This document shows positions 34,497 through 43,426 of a stretch of 51,550 nt of DNA, one piece after another. The stretch is from positions 1 through 51,550 of the forward strand of contig JAHEDH010000007.1 of the NCBI GenBank assembly GCA_024641285.1. The letters are read 5' to 3'. Made by a program: the position numbers and the translations under genes. The notes under the pieces were generated by a model, which saw only the letters and a program-made list of their open reading frames with translations, did no database searches and was not told the DNA's origin. This DNA is from a bacterium. Lineage in GTDB: Bacteria; Actinomycetota; Acidimicrobiia; Spongiisociales; ZC4RG35. Positions within the stretch are counted from its first letter, which is position 1. Each line of letters opens with the position of its first letter.

Positions 34497-35660
34497 ATGG
34501 AGCGCGTCGTCGAATGGGTCCGAGAGAAGCCGATTCTGGCCTCACTCACCGTGTTTGCCGGTCTGGTGCTCGGCACGGTCCTCTTTGTGGTCGTACAGGC
34601 CATCACCGCCGTGAACAGCATCGCGACCGAGGAGTTCGACCCGAGTCTGGCCGGTCAGACGCTCTCGACCAGGACCGAAGCCGACATCGCAGCGCAGATC
34701 GCCGCCAGGGAAGAGCAGCTCCGCGCCGAGGCGGACGCCCAACGGACCCAGGCGCTGACCGACGCCGAGATCCAGGCGCTGCTGGAAGAGCTCGAGGAGC
34801 AACGCAACGTGCCGACGGCATTCGTCGTGCCGAACACGAAGAGCCCCAAGCTCCCCGATGAGATGTTCACGTCGGTTCTGCTGATCGGCGCAGACGCATC
34901 CGGCTTCCTCGCCGATGTCCTGATCTACGTGCTGATCCCCTCGGACGGCGCGACGCCGATGATGGTCTCGCTCCCCCGTGACCTCTATCTCATCGACGAG
35001 TGCACCGGCGGGTACGGGCGGATCAACAGTGCGCTCGGTGGATGCAAAGGCGTCGCCTCCGGTCCGGAGCTGCTGTCGCTCACCGTGCTCGATTTCACCG
35101 GCATCGAGGTCGACCACTTCGCAAGAGTGAACTTCTCAGGGTTCGAGTGGGTCGTCGACCAGCTCGGCGGCACGACGGTGTGCGTTGGCGACCGGCCGAT
35201 CCGGGATCCCAAGTCCGCGCTGGATCTCGGCCCCGGATGCCATCAGGCAGATGGCCAGACCACCTTGGCGTGGGTCCGGTCGCGCAATCCCGAGTACCAG
35301 AACGACGCGGGCGAATGGAGCCGGCCCGGTGGCAGCGACTTCGACCGGCAGTCGAAACAGCAGGAGATCCTCTTCCAGCTGGCAGGCAAACTCACCTCGG
35401 CCTCGTCCGTCGGTGCGCTTTCGTCGATCCTCGGCAATCTCTCGAGCGTCGTCAGAACGGACTCCAGCTGGGGTGTCGGGGAGATGGCGTCGCTCGCATT
35501 CCAGTACCGCGGCATCGATTCCTCCTCGGTCCGTCGGCTCTCGATACCGATCCAGAACTACCGCACCTCTGGCGGCGCCCAGGTCCTGATCCCGGCGAAG
35601 CGTTTCAACGACACGCTCTCCGCCGTCTATCCGAGGGCCGCGCGCTCCTCCGATGAGTGA
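34497..35660 (+). CDS. LytR-CpsA-Psr (LCP) family cell-wall ligase
   Basis: Membrane protein, 387 aa, that transfers polyprenyl-linked glycopolymers to peptidoglycan. One N-terminal TM (about 12-35, LASLTVFAGLVLGTVLFVVV), then an extracytoplasmic LCP domain with SVLLIGADASG, PMMVSLPRDLYL and DHFARVNFSGFEWVVDQLGG. A Gln/Glu-rich coiled segment (60-105) separates TM and domain. ATG 8 bases behind TAGACT. Convergent with purB. Confidence 0.85.
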   Translation: MERVVEWVREKPILASLTVFAGLVLGTVLFVVVQAITAVNSIATEEFDPSLAGQTLSTRTEADIAAQIAAREEQLRAEADAQRTQALTDAEIQALLEELEEQRNVPTAFVVPNTKSPKLPDEMFTSVLLIGADASGFLADVLIYVLIPSDGATPMMVSLPRDLYLIDECTGGYGRINSALGGCKGVASGPELLSLTVLDFTGIEVDHFARVNFSGFEWVVDQLGGTTVCVGDRPIRDPKSALDLGPGCHQADGQTTLAWVRSRNPEYQNDAGEWSRPGGSDFDRQSKQQEILFQLAGKLTSASSVGALSSILGNLSSVVRTDSSWGVGEMASLAFQYRGIDSSSVRRLSIPIQNYRTSGGAQVLIPAKRFNDTLSAVYPRAARSSDE

Positions 35661-35700
35661 GGCAGCGCCCAACCGAGAGTGACGCAGCGTTCAGCAGGGT

Positions 35701-37002
35701 TCAGCGGTCGAGTGAGACCGATCCGAGTCGGTCGAAGACCTGCCCCGTGTTCCTGAGAAATCGATCGGGGAGGAAACATCGTTCCAGTGTGTCGGGTGAG
35801 AGCGTGACGTCGGGATCGCCCTGCAGCAGGTCCTTCAGCCGGCGACCCTCGTCCCACGACGCCATGGCGTTTCGCTGGACGATGCGATAGGCGTCGTCCC
35901 GCGTGAGACCGCTCTCGATGAGTGCCAGCAGCACCGCCTGAGAGAACACCAGGCCCCGGGTCGAATCGAGGTTCTCCTGCATCCGGTCGGTGTCGACCAC
36001 GAGCCGCTCGACGAGGCCGTCGAACTTCGCAAGCATGTAGTCGAGAGCGAGACATGCGTCAGGAAGGATGATCCGCTCGGCCGACGAATGGCTGATGTCG
36101 CGTTCATGCCAGAGCGCGACGTTCTCGAATGCGGTCTGCGAGTACCCCCGGAGCACCCGCGCCATGCCGGTCATCCGTTCGGACAGGATCGGGTTGCGCT
36201 TGTGAGGCATCGCGGACGAGCCCTTCTGCCCCGCTCGAAAGGCCTCTCTCGCCTCGCCGACCTCGGAGCGTTGCAGGTGGCGGATCTCCGTGGCGAACCG
36301 CTCGATCGAGGCCCCGGTCAAGGCGATCGTCGAGATGAAATGGGCATGTCGGTCGCGGTGGGTCACCTGCGTCGATGCGTCCTCGGTGCCGATTCCGAGG
36401 GCGTCGCACACGAAGGCCTCGACGCTCGGCGGAGTGTGGGCGTAGGTGCCGACCGCGCCGCTGATCTTGCCGACGGCGACGCCGTTCCGTGCGGCCACCA
36501 TCCGAGTGTGGTCGCGTTGTAGCTCGAAGGCCCAGTTGGCGAGCTTGAGCCCGAAGCTGGTCGGCTCGGCCCAGATGCCGTGTGTCCGGCCCAACATCGG
36601 CGTGTCACGGAATTCGAAAGCCCGCCGCCGGACCGTCTCGAAGAGGGACTCGATGCGGGTGAGGAGCAGGTCGGCGGCGTCGCGCATCAGCACACCGTTG
36701 GCCGTGTCGAGGACGTCCGAAGAGGTGAGCCCGAAGTGGATCCACTCGCCTCCGTCGCCGGAGTTCGCGGCCAGCAGATCGACGAAGGCCGCTACGTCGT
36801 GGTTGGTGACCGCCTCCCGCTCTGCCACCTCGGCGGGGGTCGGCACGGTCGCGGCATGCGCCGCGTCGGCGGCCGATCTGGGGGCGACGCCTTCGAGGAC
36901 CCACGCCTCGACCACGAGCGCCTCGACGTGCTTCCACGTCTCGAGCCGGCGCTCATCCGACCAGATCGCCGACATCTCGGGGAGGCTGTAGCGGGGTATC
37001 AC
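35701..37002 (-). CDS. purB: Adenylosuccinate lyase
   Basis: Two purine steps: SAICAR to AICAR and adenylosuccinate to AMP. Fumarase/aspartase fold with the signature GSSAMPHKRNPILSERM and N-terminal YSLPEMSAIWSDERR. 433 aa from the GTG at 37002, where conserved homology begins; a weak CAGACT box lies 7 bases upstream. The track ORF has 12 extra codons. Divergent from the lipoprotein at 37066. Confidence 0.93.
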   Translation of the reverse strand: MIPRYSLPEMSAIWSDERRLETWKHVEALVVEAWVLEGVAPRSAADAAHAATVPTPAEVAEREAVTNHDVAAFVDLLAANSGDGGEWIHFGLTSSDVLDTANGVLMRDAADLLLTRIESLFETVRRRAFEFRDTPMLGRTHGIWAEPTSFGLKLANWAFELQRDHTRMVAARNGVAVGKISGAVGTYAHTPPSVEAFVCDALGIGTEDASTQVTHRDRHAHFISTIALTGASIERFATEIRHLQRSEVGEAREAFRAGQKGSSAMPHKRNPILSERMTGMARVLRGYSQTAFENVALWHERDISHSSAERIILPDACLALDYMLAKFDGLVERLVVDTDRMQENLDSTRGLVFSQAVLLALIESGLTRDDAYRIVQRNAMASWDEGRRLKDLLQGDPDVTLSPDTLERCFLPDRFLRNTGQVFDRLGSVSLDR

Positions 37003-37065
37003 GGGCGAAAGTCTGACACGGCGGCCTCGTAGATGCACATCAGGTGAAGTAGCCTGTTCCGACGC

Positions 37066-37545
37066 ATGTCATCGGGAAGAGCACTTGGGGGAATCGTCGT
37101 TGCGTTGATCCTCGTGGCGTGCAGTTCCTCGGGTAGCTCGAGTGAGACGGTGGTGCAGTCGACGGTGGCGCAGACGCTCGCCACACTGGTCGACACGACC
37201 ACTACGAGTGGTCTCGAGCCCGGTGACACCATCCCGCGGGACGACGTTCCCCCGCTCGCCCTGTATCTCGCCGCAATCGACCGAGGTCTCATGGGCACCT
37301 CATACGAAGGCGACGTCTATCTCGATCCGGACGGCTACGTCAACGTCGGGCTGTTGTTCTGCACGCTCCTCGACGCCGACGTGACGCCGACTGGTGTCCT
37401 GGAGTCCTACGTTGCTGCCCTCGAAGCGGAATCGGACGAGCTGTCCGACGACGACCTGCTGCTCGGCGGAGTCATCCTGGGCGCCAGCGTGCAGCTGATC
37501 TGCCCCGACTATCTCGACGTGCTCCTGGAGACGACCGGTGGTTGA
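37066..37545 (+). CDS. Predicted lipoprotein, 159 aa
   Basis: Signal with lipobox VVALILVACSSS (C19), Thr/Ser-rich linker, then an acidic helical domain with a conserved-looking DPDGYVNVGLLFCTLL and two cysteines (FCTLL and LICPDY) that could form a disulphide. No family recognised. TAGCCT lies 10 bases before the ATG. Ten-odd bases before the next secreted protein on the same strand, so a small cell-surface unit. Confidence 0.65.
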   Translation: MSSGRALGGIVVALILVACSSSGSSSETVVQSTVAQTLATLVDTTTTSGLEPGDTIPRDDVPPLALYLAAIDRGLMGTSYEGDVYLDPDGYVNVGLLFCTLLDADVTPTGVLESYVAALEAESDELSDDDLLLGGVILGASVQLICPDYLDVLLETTGG

Positions 37546-37574
37546 TCGTGTAACACTCAGAGTGAGGTCGCTAC

Positions 37575-38171
37575 TTGACTGACAGAATGATCAGTGTCCG
37601 ACGTTTCATCGCTTCCATGCTGGCAGGAGCCCTGCTCGTGCTGGTGTCCGCCGCCCAGGCCAGCGCCCAGGCCGAGCCGAACCTCGACCGCGCCTTCGAA
37701 GGGGTCGGTCTCGGACTGGCGGCTGCCTCCGAGATCGCCGGGAGCGACGTGATCGTCGTCGACGAGAGCCTCATCAAGGCCTTCGATGCCTGGGACAAGT
37801 GGGTCGAGAAGCATCCGGAATTCGAGGCTCAGGGGCAAGGCCCGAGCCACGCCGACCAGGTCCATGCATGGCTGAGCAAAGGCCTGATTCCCGGCCAGAT
37901 GGACAAGGACACCGGATCGAAGCTCTCGAAGCTGGATGGAGCGTACGGCAAGCTCAAGTCCCAGTCCGACGAGGCCAAGAAGATCAAGGAAGACAAGGAC
38001 AACCAAGACAAAGAGGACAAGGTCAAGGAAGACAAGTCCCAGAACGACAAGTCGAAGAGCGAGGCCTCGAGCGGCTCGGCTTCAGACGAGTCGCGTCGAG
38101 ACGACAACAAGTCCTCCGACAGTGGCGACGAAGACGGCACGTCCTCCCAACCCAAAGGCAAGGACGACTAG
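37575..38171 (+). CDS. Secreted protein with Lys/Asp-rich tail, 198 aa
   Basis: Signal peptide (ISVRRFIASMLAGALLVLVSAAQASAQA, probable cleavage after AQA), a helical domain of about 90 residues and a C-terminal tail of 70 residues made of Lys, Asp, Glu and Ser (KEDKDNQDKEDKVKEDK), expected to be disordered and metal- or wall-binding. TTG start at 37575 is 7 bases behind GAGG; ATG at 37587 is the alternative. Function unknown. An 11-base palindrome CACTCAGAGTG lies just upstream. Confidence 0.65.
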   Translation: MTDRMISVRRFIASMLAGALLVLVSAAQASAQAEPNLDRAFEGVGLGLAAASEIAGSDVIVVDESLIKAFDAWDKWVEKHPEFEAQGQGPSHADQVHAWLSKGLIPGQMDKDTGSKLSKLDGAYGKLKSQSDEAKKIKEDKDNQDKEDKVKEDKSQNDKSKSEASSGSASDESRRDDNKSSDSGDEDGTSSQPKGKDD

Positions 38172-38234
38172 CAGCCGCCGCCCGTGAGCCGCGCCACCCG
38201 CGGCTCCGATCCTGTTTCAGGCCGGTCCGGATCC

Positions 38235-38240
38235 TACGAT
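38235..38240 (+). promoter_or_regulatory. Leaderless promoter of the YcaQ-like gene
   Basis: TACGAT, 6 bases, ATG. Confidence 0.5.
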
Positions 38241-38246
38241 TCCCGG

Positions 38247-39434
38247 ATGTCCCCACGTCGCATGTCTGCCGATGCCGCCAGACGGCTTGCGCTGGCGAGT
38301 GCGGGTTTTGCCGGGCGTCCCCCGTCGGGCCGGCCGGACGTGCGCCACTTCCGCCGGGTGATGCGCCAGTTGGAGTTGATCCAGCTCGACTCGGTGAACG
38401 TCGCTGCCAGGACCCACTACTGGATCTTCTTCGCACGGCTCGGTGACTACGACCGCGACAAGCTCGATCACTGGCTGTGGCGTTCGGGTGAGCACTTCGA
38501 GTACTGGGCGCACGAGGCGTCGATCCTGCCCCAGGACGTGTACCGCCTTCTCGCACATCGGATGCGCTCGGCCGATCCCGAGGGTCGGGCGGCCTCGCTC
38601 ATGGCTCAGCATCCGGGCTACCTCGAAGCCGTCCTCGAAGAAGTCCGACGGCGAGGGCCACTGACCGTCGGGAGCCTGTCCGATCCGGGAGACCGGACCG
38701 GGCCGTGGTGGGGCTACGGGCGCGGCAAGATCGCGCTCGAATGGCACTTCAGGACCGGTGACGTGACCGTTGCCGACCGGCCGAACTTCCATCGGCTGTA
38801 TGACCTCACCGAGCGCGTCATCCCCGCACACCACCGCGCCGAGGTGGTGGATCGGGACGAGGCGATCACCGCTCTGCTGGAACGGTCGGCTCGCGCCCTT
38901 GGCGTCGGCACGCTCGCCGACATCGCCGACTACTACCGGATCCGCATGCCCGACGCCCGCCGCCTCTTCCCCAAGGTTCTCGACCGTGCCACGGTGTTCG
39001 AGGTCGAGGTGGACGGCTGGCGTGAGCCGGCATACCGCCATGTCGAAGCCGGCATCCCGCGGTCTGTGGAGGGTTCGGCGCTCATCTCCCCGTTCGATCC
39101 GCTGATCTGGTTCAGAGCGCGCGCATTGCGGGTCTTCGACCTCCACTACAGGATCGAGATCTACGTTCCCGAGGAGAAGCGAATCCACGGCTACTACGTG
39201 CTGCCGTTTCTCATGGACGGGGACATCGTTGCCAGGGTCGATCTCAAGACCGACCGCGGCGCCGGCGTGTTGAGGGTGAGGTCGGCACACCTCGAACCGG
39301 GCAGACCACGGGATCACGTGGCCCGGAGGCTGGCGTCCCACCTCGAGGGCACTGCGAGCTGGCTCGGCTGCCGGTCGGTCGCCGTCGAGGAGCGGGGGGA
39401 CCTGGCCGGAGACCTGGCGAATCGCCTCAGTTGA
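38247..39434 (+). CDS. Winged-helix YcaQ/AlkZ-type DNA glycosylase
   Basis: HTH_42 family, which removes alkylated bases or unhooks interstrand crosslinks. The catalytic loop QxD appears as ELIQLDSVNVAARTHYWIF (YcaQ/AlkX form rather than the QxQ of AlkZ). Winged-helix repeats follow, with FEYWAHEASILP and SPFDPLIWFRARALRVF typical of the family. 395 aa from the ATG at 38247; the track ORF adds 21 non-homologous codons. Convergent with purD. Confidence 0.85.
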   Translation: MSPRRMSADAARRLALASAGFAGRPPSGRPDVRHFRRVMRQLELIQLDSVNVAARTHYWIFFARLGDYDRDKLDHWLWRSGEHFEYWAHEASILPQDVYRLLAHRMRSADPEGRAASLMAQHPGYLEAVLEEVRRRGPLTVGSLSDPGDRTGPWWGYGRGKIALEWHFRTGDVTVADRPNFHRLYDLTERVIPAHHRAEVVDRDEAITALLERSARALGVGTLADIADYYRIRMPDARRLFPKVLDRATVFEVEVDGWREPAYRHVEAGIPRSVEGSALISPFDPLIWFRARALRVFDLHYRIEIYVPEEKRIHGYYVLPFLMDGDIVARVDLKTDRGAGVLRVRSAHLEPGRPRDHVARRLASHLEGTASWLGCRSVAVEERGDLAGDLANRLS

Positions 39435-39506
39435 CCTCCGAAACATCGCTGATCGTCGAGCGACGAATCCGAGACCCCCGATGCCGTCGCGCAGATGGCC
39501 AGGAGC

Positions 39507-40763
39507 TCAGTCGATCGAGTCGGATGCGGCGATGTCGGATCTCAGCGTCTTGCCCTTGAACGAGATCGAATCTGCCGCCTCGTAGGCGTTGGCACGCGCC
39601 GTGGCCAGATCTGGGCCGCTGCCGAGAACACTCAGCACCCTTCCGCCGGCGGTGCGGAGGTGCTTCCCGTCCCGGGCCGTGCCGGCATGGAACACCAGAC
39701 CGGTGACATCGCCGAGCCCGGTGATCACGTCGCCCTTCCGGGGACTCTCCGGATAGCCATGGGCGGCAAGGACGACGTTTACCACCGAATCAGGCGACCA
39801 CCGGAGCTCGATGTCGGCCAAACTCCCCGACGTCGCGGCGTGGAGCACGTCGAAGAGATCGCTGTTCAGACGGGCAAGCACCACCTGGGTCTCGGGATCG
39901 CCGAATCGGCAGTTGAACTCGATGACCTTTGGGCCGTCGTCTGTCAATACCAGCCCGGCATACAGCACGCCGACGTAGGGAGCGCCATCGGCTCGCATCG
40001 TCGTGAGGACGGGATCGATCACGGAACGCTTGACGCGATCGAGCAGGTCTGCCGGCAGTGCGACCGGCGAATAGCTGCCCATGCCACCGGTGTTGGGGCC
40101 GGTGTCCCCGTCCCCGATCCGCTTGTAGTCGCGGGCGGGCTCGAGCAACAGGCTGTTGGTCCCGTCGCAGATGGCGAACACGCTCAGCTCGGGACCGGCG
40201 ACGAACTCCTCGATCACCACCCGGGGCTGCTTGCCCCCGAGCCCTTCGGCGATGCACTTGTGGGCCCAGCCGATCGCATCGTCACGGTCGCCGGTGACGA
40301 GGACGCCCTTGCCACCCGCCAAACCATCCGCCTTGACGACGTAGGGGCCGGGATGGCTTCGGATGTGCTGCTCGGCATCGCCGGCGTGGTCGAAGGCCCA
40401 GGCCATCGGCGTCGGCACCCCGGAGCGGATCATCACGTCCTTGGCGAACGACTTCGACGATTCGAGTCTTGCTGCGGCCCGTGTCGGGCCGAAGGCCGGG
40501 ATGCCGAGACCGGTGAGCGCGTCCACGAGCCCCGCTGCGAGCGGCGCCTCCGGCCCTATGACGACGAAGTCGATCGACTGGATCCGGGAGAGGGCGGCCA
40601 CGGCTCCGACGTCGGTCGCGTCGACGCCTTCGATCACGGCGCCGAGCTCGGCGAGACCGGGGTTCCCCGGCAGGCTGATGAGCTCGTCCACGTGATCGGA
40701 CTGAACGAGCTTCCATCCGAGCGCATGCTCCCGGGCGCCCGATCCGACGAGGAGAACCTTCAC
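39507..40763 (-). CDS. purD: Phosphoribosylamine-glycine ligase (GAR synthetase)
   Basis: Second purine step. ATP-grasp enzyme: N-terminal MKVLLVGSGAREHALGW, ATP loop VVKADGLAGGKGV, metal-binding VIEFNCRFGDPETQ. 418 aa. GTG start overlaps the purA stop (GTGA), so coupled. Confidence 0.95.
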   Translation of the reverse strand: MKVLLVGSGAREHALGWKLVQSDHVDELISLPGNPGLAELGAVIEGVDATDVGAVAALSRIQSIDFVVIGPEAPLAAGLVDALTGLGIPAFGPTRAAARLESSKSFAKDVMIRSGVPTPMAWAFDHAGDAEQHIRSHPGPYVVKADGLAGGKGVLVTGDRDDAIGWAHKCIAEGLGGKQPRVVIEEFVAGPELSVFAICDGTNSLLLEPARDYKRIGDGDTGPNTGGMGSYSPVALPADLLDRVKRSVIDPVLTTMRADGAPYVGVLYAGLVLTDDGPKVIEFNCRFGDPETQVVLARLNSDLFDVLHAATSGSLADIELRWSPDSVVNVVLAAHGYPESPRKGDVITGLGDVTGLVFHAGTARDGKHLRTAGGRVLSVLGSGPDLATARANAYEAADSISFKGKTLRSDIAASDSID

Positions 40764-42034
40764 TGGCGGCTGATCAGCTGCTGGCGTTCCGGGCCGACCG
40801 ACACCCAGCCGACCGGGATGCCGATGGCTTGCTCGATGAAGCGGATGTAGTCCTGCGCCTCGGTCGGCAGGTCACCGAACTCGCGGCATCCCGTGATGTC
40901 GACGTTCCAGCCGGCGAGCTCTTCGTAGATCGGGGCGCAGTTGTAGAGCACTCGCTGCTGTCGCGGGAATTCGTCGTATTGCTCTCCGAGCGACGTGTAT
41001 CCCGTTGCCACCTTGATCGTGTCGAACGCCGACAGGATGTCGATCTTGGTGAGGAAGAGCTGGGTGAGGCTGTTGACCCGCACGGCGTAGCGGAGAGCGA
41101 GCAGATCGAGCCACCCGCAGCGACGCCGGCGTCCAGTGACGACCCCGTACTCCCCGCCGAGCTCGACCATCGTCTCGCCGATCTCGTCGTTGAGCTCGGT
41201 CGGGAAGGGACCCGTCCCGACCCGGGAGATGTACCCCTTGGCGACGCCGACGATCTCGTCGATCATCTTCGGTCCGATTCCGGAGCCGACGACGGCACCG
41301 CCTGCGGTCGGATTCGAGGACGTGACGAAGGGATACGTCCCGTGGTCGATGTCGAGCAGCGTCCCCTGGGCGCCTTCGAACAGCACGTGCTTGCCGTCCT
41401 TCAGGGCATTCCAGAGGAGGAGAGACGTGTCGTCGACGTAGGGGAGCAGCCGTTTGGCGTACTCGAGGTACTCGTCTGCGATCGTCGATCCGTCCATCGG
41501 GAGTTGGTTGTAGACCCGGGTGAGCAGCTTGTTGGTGTCACCCAGCGCGACGTCGACCTTGTCCCGGAAGATCTTCGGGTCGAACAGGTCCTGGACCCGG
41601 ATCCCGCGGCGCTGGTATTTGTCGGTGTACGCCGGGCCGATCCCCTTCTTGGTCGTTCCGATCTGGTTTCGGCCCAGGAACCGCTCCATGACGGCGTCGA
41701 GCCGCTTGTGGTAGGGCATGATCAGGTGAGCGTTGGAGGAGATCCGCAGCCGGGACGTGTCGACGCCGCGAGATTCCAGCATGTCCATTTCGTCCAACAG
41801 GACCTTCGGGTCGATGACCGTTCCCGATGCGATGACCGGCACCGCATGGGGGTACATGACGCCGCTCGGAGTGAGGGAGAGGGCGAATTTCTCGTCCCCG
41901 ATGATGATGGTGTGGCCGGCGTTGTTTCCGCCCTGATAGCGGACCACGTAGTCGGCGGACTGGGCGAAGTAGTCGGTGACCCGACCCTTGCCTTCGTCAC
42001 CCCACTGGGCCCCGAGAACGACTGTCGATGGCAT
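40760..42034 (-). CDS. purA: Adenylosuccinate synthetase
   Basis: GTP-dependent first step from IMP to AMP. GAQWGDEGKGRVTDYFA P-loop with catalytic Asp, RYQGGNNAGHTI, GTTKKGIGPAYTDKYQRRGI, and VTGRRRRCGWLDL near the end. 424 aa. ATG at 42034, 7 bases behind TACCCT (leaderless). Leads the purA-purD pair. Confidence 0.95.
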   Translation of the reverse strand: MPSTVVLGAQWGDEGKGRVTDYFAQSADYVVRYQGGNNAGHTIIIGDEKFALSLTPSGVMYPHAVPVIASGTVIDPKVLLDEMDMLESRGVDTSRLRISSNAHLIMPYHKRLDAVMERFLGRNQIGTTKKGIGPAYTDKYQRRGIRVQDLFDPKIFRDKVDVALGDTNKLLTRVYNQLPMDGSTIADEYLEYAKRLLPYVDDTSLLLWNALKDGKHVLFEGAQGTLLDIDHGTYPFVTSSNPTAGGAVVGSGIGPKMIDEIVGVAKGYISRVGTGPFPTELNDEIGETMVELGGEYGVVTGRRRRCGWLDLLALRYAVRVNSLTQLFLTKIDILSAFDTIKVATGYTSLGEQYDEFPRQQRVLYNCAPIYEELAGWNVDITGCREFGDLPTEAQDYIRFIEQAIGIPVGWVSVGPERQQLISRQ

Positions 42035-42041
42035 GGGTGCG

Positions 42042-42047
42042 AGGGTA
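42042..42047 (-). promoter_or_regulatory. Leaderless promoter of purA
   Basis: TACCCT, 7 bases, ATG (minus). Confidence 0.5.
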
Positions 42048-42097
42048 ACGGTCGCGACCACACCCGAGGCATCGAGCCCGGTACTGATCGGCGGGTG

Positions 42098-43426
42098 TCA
42101 GCCTGCGGCGCCGCCGGTGAAGCGCCAGCCGGCCAGCCGAGCGGTCGGGACATGGGCGATGCCCGGCCCGAACTCGGAGTCGGCGAACCGAGCATCGCCT
42201 CCCAGGCCGAGGACTCTGCCGGGTCCGACCGCCGCCGCGAACGACTGGGTGAAGCGCATGTCCGACACGGCCGTGGTGATTTCGCCGTTCTCGATGAGGA
42301 ACGTGCCATTCCGGGTCAGTCCCGTGGCGACCGTCGTGCGGGGATCGAGGATGCGGACGTAGTTGAACGTGGACACGTAGAGCCCCCGTTCGACTCCGGC
42401 GATGAGGTCTGCGGGAGCAGACGTGCCCGGAGTGACGAACAGATCGGTCGGTAGCGGTCCGAAGTTCTGGCCGAAGAAAGTGACGGCGTGCCCGGTGCTC
42501 TCCGTTCCGGCCTTTGCCGCTTCGCGGCGGTCGAACACCGCGTTGGCGGTGATACCACCCGTGATCAATGGCATCCGACGTTTCGGAGTTCCCTCCGAGT
42601 CGAAGCGGAGCTTCGTCGAGCGCTCGTCCAGTCCGTCGTCGAACAGCTCGAAGGCCTCGTCGAACTGGCGGTCACCCACCCTCACGAACGACTGACCCTC
42701 GTTGAGTGCCTTGCCGTTGAAGCCATAGAAGCCGAGGAAGAGGACCAGTGTGGCGACGGCCTCGGGGGCGAGGACGACCTCGTACTCGCCTGGCTCGAGG
42801 TCGATCGACGACACTCCCCGTCGTGCTCGATCGGCGGCGAGCGAGCCGACCGCCGTGGCGTCGATGTCGGAGAACGTGCGCGAGGCTGCGTGCCCCGAGC
42901 CGGCCGATGTCGGCGTCTGATGGATCCCATCCAGGATGGCCGATGCCGTCGTTCCGGAGACGGTGTGCCCGGCGGAATTCGCGAAGACCACGGTCGAGGT
43001 GCCGGTCTGGCAGTACCCGGCCGCCTTCATGTCCTCGCCGGCGGCGACGAACTCGCCAACCAGCCTGGCGCGGTCATCGGGTGAAGCCTCAGCCGTCGAA
43101 TCAGGAACGGGAATCGATGATGGTATCTCCGTTGGTGGGGTCAGCCCGGGCCAGTCGGGATTGGGTGGGGCGATCCTGGTCGCTGCGACCGCGCGGTCGA
43201 CGAAGCTCTCCAGACCCTCGGGTGTGACGTTGCCGGACGACGCGGAGACCCTTCCGTTCCATACCGAGGTGAGCGAGACCGACGTGCCGACCTCTGACAT
43301 GTTCTGATGGATGAACGAGTTGGCGAATCGCGTGAGCGACGAGGTTCCCGCGGCGACGATAACTTCGCCGTCGAACCCCGACGGGAGGAGATCGAGCACT
43401 CGTTGCGCCGTGGACTCCGGGGTCAT
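42098..43426 (-). CDS. tldE: TldE/PmbA-family partner of TldD protease
   Basis: Non-catalytic half of the TldD/TldE protease, 442 aa. Shows the family's VILAPEAVATL-type block (VVLAPEAVATLVLFLG), a core with RRMPLITGGI, and FLIENGEITTAVSDMRFTQSF near the end. No HExxxH, as expected for TldE. ATG at 43426 overlaps the TldD stop (ATGA); the 862-aa track ORF is an out-of-frame extension into tldD. TldD/TldE process microcin-like peptides and unfolded proteins. Confidence 0.9.
   Translation of the reverse strand: MTPESTAQRVLDLLPSGFDGEVIVAAGTSSLTRFANSFIHQNMSEVGTSVSLTSVWNGRVSASSGNVTPEGLESFVDRAVAATRIAPPNPDWPGLTPPTEIPSSIPVPDSTAEASPDDRARLVGEFVAAGEDMKAAGYCQTGTSTVVFANSAGHTVSGTTASAILDGIHQTPTSAGSGHAASRTFSDIDATAVGSLAADRARRGVSSIDLEPGEYEVVLAPEAVATLVLFLGFYGFNGKALNEGQSFVRVGDRQFDEAFELFDDGLDERSTKLRFDSEGTPKRRMPLITGGITANAVFDRREAAKAGTESTGHAVTFFGQNFGPLPTDLFVTPGTSAPADLIAGVERGLYVSTFNYVRILDPRTTVATGLTRNGTFLIENGEITTAVSDMRFTQSFAAAVGPGRVLGLGGDARFADSEFGPGIAHVPTARLAGWRFTGGAAG

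Noticed and set aside
40829-42454. 541-aa plus-strand ORF over purA
   Set aside because: Antisense shadow of purA and tldE with no recognisable domain.
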